Shown: positions 12,208 through 21,937 of the stretch, piece after piece
How positions within the stretch are numbered: position 1 is the stretch's first letter
Layout: each line of letters opens with the position of its first letter
Assembly (NCBI RefSeq): GCF_003265705.1
Contig: NW_020312859.1
Span: 5,668,763-5,732,762, forward strand
Direction: 5' to 3'
Length of the DNA: 64,000 nucleotides
From: Callorhinus ursinus
Taxonomy: Eukaryota; Chordata; Mammalia; Carnivora; Otariidae
The notes under the pieces: model-generated
The model's database searches: none
What the model was told of the DNA's origin: nothing
The model's input: the letters and a program-made list of their open reading frames with translations, nothing else
Translations under genes and position numbers: made by a program

Positions 12208-12770
12208 TCCTCCAGTACTGAACACTCCACGGTGGCTGTGCTGACCACTGCCCCCATGACTGTTATCTTCCACTGCCTTCTGCTCCAACCACTGGCCCAC
12301 TCAGAATCACTAGGAGTGCTACTCTCCTTGATCATTGGCTTGAATGACAGTTTGAGGCTACTTTGAGACTTAATTTTGAATGACATGGGAATTTTTCCCC
12401 AAATCAAGTCCATCTTTATGTTGTCTACTTTCTCAGCCTTCGCAAATAAAATACCAGGAACATGATTTAACGCTTCCTCGGTGAAGCCCAGCCCCATCCC
12501 AGACCTCAGTGGTGGCATTCTGGTGTTGGTGCCCTGTCGGCGGGGCCCTGCACTCTCCTGGTCCTGAATTCTGCTGGCAGCCCTGCCTCAGGAGAGTGCA
12601 GGTCTCCTCGTTTGTGCTGGTGCTGCTTTCAGCTGGCGGCTCTGCTTTCTCTCTCCCCTCCTCTCCACCCTTCTGTTCACGACCATTGCCCTTCACCTCT
12701 ACCCAGGGCAGAAATAAATCCTACCAGGGTAGGTCAGGCTGTATTACAAATAAATGACGTCCCCTGTATA
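12208..12770 (-). other. Unrecognised GC-moderate segment with a 114-codon minus-strand frame
   Basis: This segment differs from the AT-rich surroundings. It has a minus-strand open frame at 12174-12518 whose last 13 or so codons run into the truncated SINE. I recognise no protein family, see no poly(A) trace or target-site duplication, and see no splice sites that would link it to ZHX3. It may be an old retrocopy or unique intronic sequence. A coding role is not supported. Confidence 0.3.
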
Positions 12771-12924
12771 GGGACCTCACAAGTGGGAAAGATGCCCCTC
12801 TTGTACAGAACTGAGTGCTTTAGGGCTCTGTCCTCTGCCCCTCTCGGGTTTGACCTTTTAATGGTTTTTAGCATCTTCACTGGTTTTTTGCAATCATCAT
12901 GACTAAGAACATTTCATCACCCCA

Positions 12925-13860
12925 AAAGAAACCTCATACCCATTAGCAGTCACTCCCCATTCTCCCCCACCCTCAGCCCCTGGCAACCACTAATCTATTT
13001 TCCGTCACTATGGATGTATCTCTTCTGGGCATTTCTACAAATGCATTTATATAATATGTGGCATTTGGGGGCCGCCTACTTGGAGTTAGCATGTTTCCAC
13101 CTTAGTTGTAGCATGTAATGATACTTCATTCCTTTTTATGGCTGAATAATCCTCCATTATATAGACATACCAGATTTTGTCTATTCATCCATCTGTTGAT
13201 GCACATTGAGGTGGTTTCTACCTTTTAGTTATTATGATGTCATGAATATCTGTGTACAAGTGTTTGTGTGAATATATTTTTACTTCTTTTGTGTGTATAC
13301 ATAGCACTGGACTTACTGGGTCTTATGGTAACTCTGTATTTAACTTTCTGAAGAACTGCCAAACTGATTTCCAAAGCGGCTGTGCCAATTATACATACCT
13401 CTCACCGGCAACATAGGAAGGCTCCAATTTTACCCCATCTTCGCCTGTGCATGTCATTCATTATTTGTCATCGTGATGAAAGCCATTCTGGTGGGTGTGA
13501 AGTGCTATCCCATTGGGGTTTGGGTTTGCATTTCCCTAAGGACTAATGATGTGGAGCACTTTTATATATGCTTATTGGCCATTTGTAGATCATTTCTGGA
13601 AAAATGTCTATTTAAATCCTTTACCTATTTTTTAATTGGGTTGTCTTTTTGTTGAGTTTAAGCATTCTTTATATATTCTGGATACAGGCCCCTTATCAGA
13701 TATATGATTTGCAAATAAACTCTCCCATTCTTTGAGTGGTCTTTTTTACTTCTGTGACGGTGGCCTTTGAAGCACAGCCGTTTTTGATTTGATGGAGTCC
13801 AGCTTACCTGTTTTTTCTTACGTCACTTGCACTTTCAGATATTCTATTTGATGTCCTCAG
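12925..13860 (-). mobile_element. Reverse-oriented LINE-1 relic
   Basis: Successive stretches (CTGGCAACCACTAATCTATT, GGCTGAATAATCCTCCATTA, GCATTTCCCTAAGGACTAAT, CAGATATATGATTTGCAAAT) read as the complement of L1 ORF2-to-3'-end sequence. It is diverged, with no usable frame. Confidence 0.8.
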
Positions 13861-14579
13861 TGACTTATCTGAAAATCTGATTTGCTCACTGGATATATAA
13901 CTGCATTATTCTTAGTTTTCCTGATTTGGAATCATGAAGCACTTGGTTTAAGATGTCTGCCAATAATATACGTATAGAGGCTTTTAGAAATGTTGATACT
14001 CGTTGGGCTGGTAAATCCATTTCTGTGCATTTAGCCTCAGGAAATAATTGGATAGAAGAAATACATCCTATATGCCCAGAGGTCATTTCACTGTCACCTG
14101 TGCAGTGGGACCCTGGAAGCCTCTTCAGTAGCAGAGGAGGGTGATTATGTTCATAGTGCGACATTATGAGGCAGCTATTGAATATTATCATTATGAAGCG
14201 TATTTAATGAAAATGTTTATATTGGAATCTTCAATAAAAAAACAAAACACAAGTATGTGCCCACTATGACTAAAATATGTATAAGATATTTGAAGATATT
14301 TGGACTAGGAGGAAGGGTACACAAAATTATAGGTAGTTTTATGTTCTTCCATTTCATTTAATATTGATACTTTATCTTTGCAATTACAATATAAGTAAAA
14401 AAAGTGTGCCTAACATTTCAGAAGAGTGCGAAAAGAGGTGGTGAGTGGTGGGCTCTGCTGTGTGTGTTCTCGTCCCACCCCAACTGGTTTGTGATAGGAA
14501 CTATCTTTTATTACCATGAGCATCAAGGTGAGACTTGCAAACAGAAAAATAGTTTCTGTGTGTAATTAAGAACTTGAGT

Positions 14580-15220
14580 AGAGGGCGCCTGGGTGGCTCA
14601 GTCGTTAAGCATCTGCCTTCGGCTCAGGTCATGGTCCCAGGGTCCTGGGATCGAGCCCCGCATCGGGCTCCCTGCTCGGCGGGAAGCCTGCTTCTCCCTC
14701 TCCCACTCCCCCTGCTTGTGTTCCCTCTCTCGCTGTCTCTCTGTCAAGTAAATAAATAAANNNNNNNNNNNNNNNNNNNNNNNNNNNNNNNNNNNNNNNN
14801 NNNNNNNNNNNNNNNNNNNNNNNNNNNNNNNNNNNNNNNNNNNNNNNNNNNNNNNNNNNNNNNNNNNNNNNNNNNNNNNNNNNNNNNNNNNNNNNNNNNN
14901 NNNNNNNNNNNNNNNNNNNNNNNNNNNNNNNNNNNNNNNNNNNNNNNNNNNNNNNNNNNNNNNNNNNNNNNNNNNNNNNNNNNNNNNNNNNNNNNNNNNN
15001 NNNNNNNNNNNNNNNNNNNNNNNNNNNNNNNNNNNNNNNNNNNNNNNNNNNNNNNNNNNNNNNNNNNNNNNNNNNNNNNNNNNNNNNNNNNNNNNNNNNN
15101 NNNNNNNNNNNNNNNNNNNNNNNNNNNNNNNNNNNNNNNNNNNNNNNNNNNNNNNNNNNNCCCTGTCTCGCTGTGTCTCTCTCTGTCAAATAAATAAATA
15201 AAATCTTAAAAAAAAAAAAG
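14580..15220 (+). repeat. CAN-SINE interrupted by an assembly gap
   Basis: The head and body are present at 14580-14760. They are followed by 400 N, then the end of a SINE body and its AATAAA/poly(A) tail at 15161-15220. The two parts may belong to one element or two. Flanking AACTTGAGTAGA and AATTTGAATAGA (about 14571 and 15221) look like a diverged target-site duplication. Confidence 0.8.
14761..15160. other. Assembly gap of exactly 400 N
   Basis: All bases are N. The round length suggests an estimated or placeholder gap. It lies between a forward and a reverse SINE that are nearly identical. Confidence 0.99.
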
Positions 15221-15254
15221 AATTTGAATAGAAATATTTTAATTCTCTTCACAT

Positions 15255-15450
15255 TTTTTTAAAAGATTTTATTTATTTATTTACTTGACAGAGAGACAGC
15301 GAGAGAGGGAACACAAGCAGGGGGAGTGGGAGAGGGAGAAGCAGGCTTCCCGCCGAGCAGGGAGCCCGATGCGGGGCTCGATCCCAGGACCCTGGGACCA
15401 TGACCTGAGCCGAAGGCAGATGCTTAACGACTGAGCCACCCAGGCGCCCT
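15255..15450 (-). repeat. CAN-SINE, minus orientation, near-identical to the copy at 14580
   Basis: A full-length reverse copy. Over the region shared with the copy at 14580-14760 it is almost base-for-base identical in inverse orientation, so the pair is either young or an assembly artefact. Confidence 0.92.
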
Positions 15451-16514
15451 CTATTCACATTTTCATATCAAATCTGAACACTGATGATAACGTGATTTTG
15501 TAATTAGAATTACTATTATTTTAGTCATTATTAGCATTACAATTTGCTAAAAGAAAGGTAATGATAATTATGGTGATATTATGTTAATAATGGGGGCCAT
15601 AGAAACGCTTTTCTCATGGCATCTCATGGAAGAATATATTTTACATGTAAATAAACCAATCACCCCAGTGTTTGAAATAAATTTCATACGGATCAAAGAT
15701 TTTAATTTTTTTTTTTTTAAGGAATAATAAAGGCACCAAAGGAAATAAAAAGGTCAGCACAATATAAGGTCACGTGTAGAATGCCACCTGGGGTGAGGCC
15801 ACAGGTTGAAATGCTGCACCAGAGAGGGAGTGTACAGCTTTGCTCTACCACAGCCTGGGTCTCTGGGTCCCCTGTGCCTCTGACCTGGGGCGCTGCCTGA
15901 GGGACAGTGGTTCGGGGTCTAGCCAGTAACTCTCAGGCCGTCCCTCCTCCGTGCCGGGAATGGGTGTGGTAGGGCAGCAGGCAGGGAAAGGCTGCTGAGG
16001 GAGACCCAGCTCCGGTGCCTCCCCCCGCCCTGCACACACTGCAGTTGACTTTGGCCTCTGGGCCTGACTTGGGAGAGGCAGAGGCGGTGTCTTGTTCTCA
16101 TATGTGGGAAGGCTATGAAAAGAAAAACCCTTGTTGGCCTAAACATTTAAACAAGAATTACACTAGGATGTTTTGTTTTCACTCTGACATGGTCAGAATT
16201 AATTTGGAGATCCAGAAGAGGATTATTTTGTTGTTATTGTTGTTGCTTGGTTTTTGAATCTGAGTTACTTAATACAAGAATACAGAGGGAAATAGAAAAC
16301 AAAACATATGTCTTAAGTCTATCAAGTGGTATTGGAACATCCTCAGGTCATTCTTCAGGGCACTACTTTGTTGGTGTTTGAGGTGCTCCACATTCAAGCT
16401 GTTGGTGAACTTGTTGAGAAAAGGCCCCGATGATAGAAGGCAAGCTGTGGGCTGTGTCTGGGTGTCTGGAAGCAGAGCCTAAGAGATCATAATCATTTTT
16501 CTTCTTCCTCCTAG

Positions 16515-16666
16515 GTTTAATAGGAAAAACTTGCTTCCTGCAAACACCAGAAAAAACTGCCCTTGGAAACTGTTTCTTTGGCCTGCATGGAGCAGCTAGA
16601 ACTTACACTGTGAGGCCCTTGACGGGACGAGCTCTCACCCCCTGATCAGCCAGAGTGATTGTTGCC
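16515..16666 (+). promoter_or_regulatory. ZHX3: ZHX3 5' UTR part of the main exon, with a short upstream ORF
   Basis: This is the exon segment between the 3' splice site at 16513-16514 and the start codon. It contains an upstream ATG at 16587 (context CCTGCATGG) opening an 8-codon frame that stops at 16611-16613, 53 bases before the main ATG. Such short upstream frames commonly lower initiation at the main start; here that is inference. Confidence 0.65.
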
Positions 16667-19538
16667 ATGGCCAGCAAGAGGAAATCCACCACCCCGTGCA
16701 TGATCCCTGTGAAGACCGTGGTGCTGCAGGAGGCCAGTGCGGAGGCCCAGCCTGCCGAGGCATTACCCGAAGGCCCCCAGCAGGAGCTGCCCCCTGAAGT
16801 GCCTGCCGGCAGCAGCGAGACTGCCCAGACGTCCAGCAGTACCGATGGCCCCGCCCTGGCCAACGGGCACCGGAGCACTTTGGATGGCTATTCGTATTCC
16901 TGCAAATACTGTGATTTCAGAGCCCAGGACATAACCCAGTTTGTGGGACATATGAACTCAGAGCACACAGACTTTAATAAGGATCCAACTTTTGTATGCA
17001 CTGAATGCAGTTTTCTGGCAAAAACTCCTGAGGGGCTTTCTCTGCACAATGCTAAGAGTCACTCGGGAGAAGCCAGCTTTGTGTGGAATGTGGCCAAGCC
17101 AGACAATCATGTGGTCGTGGAGCAGAGCGTCCCCGAGAGCACCTGTACTCCTGACCTATCGAGTGAGCCCAACGCCGAAGGGACCGACGGACAGGCCGAA
17201 ATCATCATTACCAAAACTCCAATCATGAAGATAATGAAAGGCAAAGCTGAAGCCAAAAAAATTCATACGCTCAAGGAGAACATCCCCAGTCAGCCTGTGG
17301 GTGACACAGCCTTACCAAACCCACCAGCCGGGGAGACCGAGGCAAAAGAGGGGGACCACCACTTTGTCAATGGGGCAGTCCCGGTCAGTCAGCCGGCCAC
17401 CAACCCGGCCAAAGGGCCGCATGCGGCCAATGGGCCCCTGCTGGGAGCGGTGCCGGTTCTGCCGGCCGGCATAGCGCAGTTCCTCCCCCTGCAGCAGCCG
17501 CCCCCACTGCACGCCCAGCACCACGGCCACCAGCCGCTGCCCACATCCAAGTCCCTCCCCAAGGTGATGATCCCCCTGAGCAGCATTCCCACCTACAATG
17601 CGGCCATGGACTCCAACAGCTTTCTGAAGAACTCGTTCCACAAGTTCCCCTACCCAACCAAAGCTGAGCTCTGCTATTTGACTGTGGTCACCAAGTATCC
17701 AGAAGAGCAGCTCAAGATCTGGTTCACAGCCCAGAGGCTGAAGCAGGGCATCAGCTGGTCCCCTGAGGAGATTGAGGACGCCCGGAAAAAGATGTTCAAT
17801 ACGGTCATTCAGTCCGTACCCCAGCCCACAATCACCGTCCTCAACACGCCCCTGGTCGCCAACGCTGGCGGCGTCCAGCACCTCATCCAGGCCGCCCTCC
17901 CGGGCCACGTGGTAGGGCAGCCGGAGGGCACAGCGGGCGGCCTGCTGGTCACTCAGCCGCTGATGGCCAACGGGCTGCAGGCGCCCAGCTCATCCCTGCC
18001 GCCCACCGTCACATCGGTGCCCAAGCAGCCCACCGTGGCACCCGTGAATACGGTGTGCTCCAACACCACGTCGGCGGTGAAGGTGGTCAACGCGGCCCAG
18101 TCGCTGCTCACGGCCTGCCCCAGCATCACCTCCCAAGCCTTCCTTGACGCCAGCATCTACAAGAACAAGAAGTCTCACGAACAGCTGTCTGCCCTGAAAG
18201 GAAGCTTCTGTCGGAACCAGTTCCCGGGGCAGAGTGAGGTGGAGCATCTGACCAAAGTGACCGGCCTCAGCACCAGAGAGGTGCGCAAGTGGTTCAGTGA
18301 CCGCAGGTACCACTGCCGGAACCTGAAGGGCTCCAGGGCCGTGCTGCCCGGCGACCCTGGCGCCATCGTCATTGACCCCGGGCCCGAGGCGCCCTTCTCC
18401 CCGTCGTTGGCCAAGGCCCCCGAGGTGCCCTGCGTCCCGCCGGCCGCCACCCTGGCTGCCCCTCCTTCCACCAGACGCCAGGCCTGGCACCAGACCCCTG
18501 ACTTCACGCCAACCAAGTACAAGGAGCGAGCCCCTGAGCAGCTCAGAGCCCTGGAGAGCAGTTTTGCACAAAACCCCCTTCCTCCCGATGAGGAGCTGGA
18601 CCGCCTGAGGACTGAAACCAAGATGACCCGGAGAGAGATCGACAGCTGGTTCTCGGAGAGGCGGAAGAGAGTGAGCGCCGAGGACCCTAAGAGGGCCGAT
18701 GAGGGACCCGCCCCAGAGGAGGAGGAGGAGGAGGAAGAGGAGGAGGCGGGAGAGGAGGAGCCGGGCGGGGGCCCGAGGGCCCCTGGGGAAGACGGCCCCC
18801 TGGAAGGGCTCGGCAGCCGTGGGCTGGCAGAGCGCAAGGTCAGCCCCATCAAAATTAACCTTAAGAACCTGCGCGTCACCGAGGCCAATGGGGCCAACGG
18901 CAGGAGCGAGCTCCCGGGGCCAGGGGCCTGCGAGCCTGAAGAGGATGGGCCCGGCCAGCCGGCTGAGCAGCCCCCCGGCAAAGCAAGCTGCAAGAAGACG
19001 GCCCAGCAGCGGCACCTCTTGCGCCAGCTCTTCGTGCAGACGCGGTGGCCCAGCACCCAGGACTACGACGCCATCATGGCCCAGACTGGCCTGCCGCGGC
19101 CCGAGGTGGTGCGCTGGTTCGGGGACAGCAGGTACGCCCTGAAGAACGGCCAGCTCAAGTGGTACGAAGACTATAAGCGGGGCAACTTCCCTCCAGGGCT
19201 GCTGGTCGTCACCCCTGGCAACCGGGAGCTGCTGCAGGACTATTACCTGACGCACAAGACGCTGCGTGAGGTGGACCTGCAGAGCCTCTGTGACAAGACC
19301 CAGATGAGCTCCCAGCAGGTCAAGCAATGGTTTGCGGAGAAAATGGGCGAGGAGACCCGGGCTGTGGCGGACGCGGGCAGTGAGGACCAGGGCGCCGGCG
19401 AGGCTGCAGCCATTCACCAAGGGATGGGGGATGCGTATTTGGAGGTGTCGGAAAACAGTGAGTCGTGGGAGCCTGGCGCCCCTGAGGCCAGCTCGGAGCC
19501 CTTTGACGCCCCGAGTCCCCAGGCTGGACTTCAGCTGG
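16667..19538 (+). CDS. ZHX3: ZHX3 main coding exon (residues 1-957 and first base of 958)
   Basis: One 2,872-base coding block with no intron, as expected for ZHX genes, which keep nearly the whole protein on one exon. It is GC-rich with many CpG dinucleotides, especially in the linker between homeodomains 3 and 4. It ends at a consensus donor (GG|GTAAGG). If this donor were not used, the frame would continue 19 more residues to a TGA at 19595-19597. Confidence 0.96.
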
Positions 19539-21578
19539 GTAAGGAGCCCACAGGGGCTGGGGCCAACCGCCGTGGGGAGGGCGGGGGGGGCGCCTGAGGG
19601 GCCACGGGGGCAGCTGCTGTCCCTAAGCTCCCTGGCAGTGAGACCAAGTGGCCGGCTGCTCCAGGGGGCACCTGGCAGCAGAAGCCATTAGGGCATAATG
19701 GAATATGACCTACACTATGATGTGTTTCCTGTGTTGTTAGGGGAAGGAACATAGTGGGCCTACAAGGGTGCAAGCTTTTCTAGATATTTCTTAGCAGTGG
19801 GAGAATAGGTCAAAGCACCATCAGAGTCAGACAGAACCACAACCCCCCGGTAGGAGAGAGCAACAGGACTGCTGAGGAAATTCAACTCAGAATGGCGAGC
19901 AAAAGGAAAGAGGGGCTTGGATTGCCTTTAGATGTGGCAAGTGCTTTTATTTAAATGGTGAAAGTCCTGTAATTTGCCTTTGTTGCTCTTTCTGGTTTGG
20001 AGAAATGGAAAATCGTCTTCCCTGTTAGATATGTAATCAAAAGCTTGAGTTTTGTTCCTCAGTTTCTCTGGATCATAGCCCTGGTAGTAGCACTTGAAAG
20101 AAAACTTTAGAAGATAATTTATCGAAGATAGCTTTAAAGCCACAGACAAGTCACTTTGTCGGTATCGGGTCCTGACCCCCCGGGTTCCCAGCCTCCCCTT
20201 TCCCTCCCCGTCCTTCGGTGTTTGGCTCCTTAGAGGCCTCATCACAGCATGGCCAGGAGCCCATACAAACTGAGCGTCTGGATTCTCAGATTCTCCGATT
20301 TGGGAACCTTTAGAAGTTGGTTCTGGGGCCGATATTTCCTGACTTGACCTTGTTTCCCTCCATGACCCCCATGAGTCAGTGAGGCCCTCACAGGCAGCGG
20401 TGGGCTCCAGGAAACAGGGTTGGCTTCGCAGGGCTGGTTGCCTCAGGCACCTTGTCCAGCACTGGGCGTGCCCCTGGGGAATGCCCACCCCTGGCTTGCA
20501 GGCAACTAGAACAAATTTCTTTTTCTCTTTAAAATTTCACTGAAGTATATTCTTGGGTAGCTGGAAATAGGGTGGTGGTTACACAACCTTGTGAATGTAT
20601 TTAAAGCCATTTAATTGTACATTCAAAAATGGTTCAAATGGTAGCTTTTATGTTACGTATATTTTATCACAATTAAAAAGAAAAAAGCTAGGGGCGCCTG
20701 GGTGGCTCAGTTGGTTGGGCGACGGCCTTCGGCTCAGGTCATGATCCTGGAGTCCTGGGATCGAGTCCTGCATCGGGCTCCCTACTCAGTGGGGAGTCTG
20801 CTTCTCCCTCTGACCCTCCCCCCTTTCATCTGCTCTCTCTCTCATTCTCTCGCCCTCAAATAAATAAAATCTTTAAAAAAAAGAAAAGAAAAAGCTAACC
20901 TGGAAGTGGGGCGAGTGGGTTTGAGTTACAAGCACTGGCCCCTCTGCTCCTAAATCCACCACTAGGCCAAGTGTGATGTCCCTGGCGGGACAGAGCAGGC
21001 GTGGCACTGTGGCCTCCCCCTCTTCTGCCTGAAGCAGATAACCCTTGGGTTCAGGAAGTGCTTGTCTGTGTGTCTGTACTTGGTTTCTCCATGGCCAGCC
21101 TCCACGCAAGGGCCAGGTCGGCAAGCGTCATGGACCACGGGCCTCTGAACAACCCCGCTGACGTTGAGCGCAGGGGTAGAGGCCATCAGTAGAATGTAGA
21201 CACTAGCCCCCGCCGCTGTGGTGTTAGAACATGGGTTCTGGAGAGCTGGTGGGGAGGGGCGGGATGGGGTGGTTGAGGACAGGGCTCCAGGCCAGCAGTG
21301 GCCTGGGCTTTGGCGGCACTGGGCGGCCGGAGGGTCTGCAGGCCCTGCCCGATGTGACCTGCATCCCGTCCTTACACAGCACATCCTTCTTCCCGGTCCC
21401 TCGGGCTGCAGGGTGGGCGAGGGGCTGGCAGGAAGGCAGGGCTCCTGGCAGTAAGAGGGCCCCAGAGCCAGTGCTACCACCCTAGCGTGGCGAGGACTGG
21501 GCTGCCTGAGGGGCTGTACAGGTGTGGTGGCTGATGTGGAGGTGACAGGCCCGTGTTTTCTCCTCAGAAACAGACTGA
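16667..21578 (+). CDS. ZHX3: ZHX3, zinc fingers and homeoboxes protein 3 (spliced CDS 16667-19538 + 21568-21578)
   Basis: A nuclear transcription factor of the ZHX family. Known members act mainly as repressors, dimerise with ZHX1 and interact with NF-YA. The predicted protein is 960 residues; the human protein is about 956. Two C2H2 fingers are visible: C79/C82/H95/H100 and C111/C114/H127/H132. Five homeodomains follow, with the helix-3 Trp at about 352, 542, 661, 817 and 888 (domains roughly 303-362, 493-552, 612-671, 768-827 and 839-898). A glutamate run (684-694) lies between homeodomains 3 and 4. The start is the ATG at 16667 in a strong context (GTTGCCATGG); an in-frame GTG at 16655 is not a credible start. 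The 5' donor is CAGCTGG|GTAAGG at 19538/19539, and the last exon adds only the end of Glu plus Thr-Asp and TGA. No internal stop or frameshift is seen. Confidence 0.97.
19539..21567 (+). other. ZHX3: ZHX3 last intron
   Basis: A 2.03-kb GT-AG intron between the main exon and the terminal exon. The 3' end is TTTTCTCCTCAG. It contains one SINE (20691-20888) and otherwise no feature I recognise. Open frames here on both strands lack family resemblance. Confidence 0.9.
20691..20888 (+). repeat. CAN-SINE in the ZHX3 last intron
   Basis: Belongs to a second subfamily (CGACGGCCTTCGGCTCAGG, ATCCTGGAGTCCTGGGATCG). Flanked by AAAAAGCTA at 20682-20690 and 20889-20897. Confidence 0.93.
21568..21578 (+). 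CDS. ZHX3: ZHX3 terminal coding segment (end of Glu, Thr, Asp, stop)
   Basis: After CTCCTCAG the sequence AAACAGACTGA supplies AA to complete Glu, then ACA, GAC and TGA. This gives the C-terminus Glu-Thr-Asp, which matches my memory of the human protein. Eleven coding bases is too short to be found as an open frame; the splice signals and frame are the evidence. Confidence 0.92.
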
Positions 21579-21931
21579 ATTTGAACTGATTACTCCGAAG
21601 GACTGGCCAGTCCGGGATGCCGCCTGCCACGTGGAAGGGCTCAACCCGACTCTCCGCTGCCACGTGCTGTTCCCATGCTCGCCGCCGCTGCCACCGCCGC
21701 CGGCCGGGCACGCACGAAAGCTTCTGGAGGCCTCGCCGCCAGCCCAGAGCCCGCCGCCACCTCCGGCCTGTCACCACCGAGCGCGCCAGCAGGGAGAGTC
21801 GAGTGCTTGTCAGTTCTTCCTCCCACCACGTAGGACCTTTCCTTTGCCTTCCAGTGGATAAAATAGTTCAGATTTCATATTCATAGACACGAAATCAAGT
21901 TTTTAACCTATAAATCCGCCTATACACATTT

Positions 21932-21937
21932 AATAAA
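21932..21937 (+). terminator. ZHX3: Candidate proximal ZHX3 poly(A) signal
   Basis: AATAAA in an AT-rich stretch about 355 bases after the stop codon. It could produce a short 3' UTR form. No transcript evidence is available here. Confidence 0.35.

Larger units (their letters stand above)
1..16514 (+). other. ZHX3: ZHX3 intron upstream of the main coding exon
   Basis: No supported coding exon is visible here. The stretch ends in a good 3' splice site: a pyrimidine-rich tract, then ctcctag at 16508-16514. Most of it is interspersed repeats, listed separately. Unassigned pieces such as 1-1410, 10140-10430, 11541-12120, 13861-14570 and 15460-16510 are AT-rich or ordinary intronic sequence in which I recognise nothing. 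Non-coding 5' exons of ZHX3 could lie here but cannot be recognised without transcript data. Confidence 0.8.

Noticed and set aside
14629..15252. 207-codon frame on the minus strand
   Set aside because: It is created by translating the N gap; the ends are SINE sequence.
16655..16666. Upstream in-frame GTG start for ZHX3
   Set aside because: The ATG at 16667 has a strong context and matches the known N-terminus MASKRK; a GTG start is not needed.
17990..19420. 476-codon open frame on the minus strand across ZHX3
   Set aside because: It is the antisense shadow of GC-rich ZHX3 coding sequence. The plus frame encodes recognisable zinc fingers and homeodomains; the minus frame has no family resemblance.
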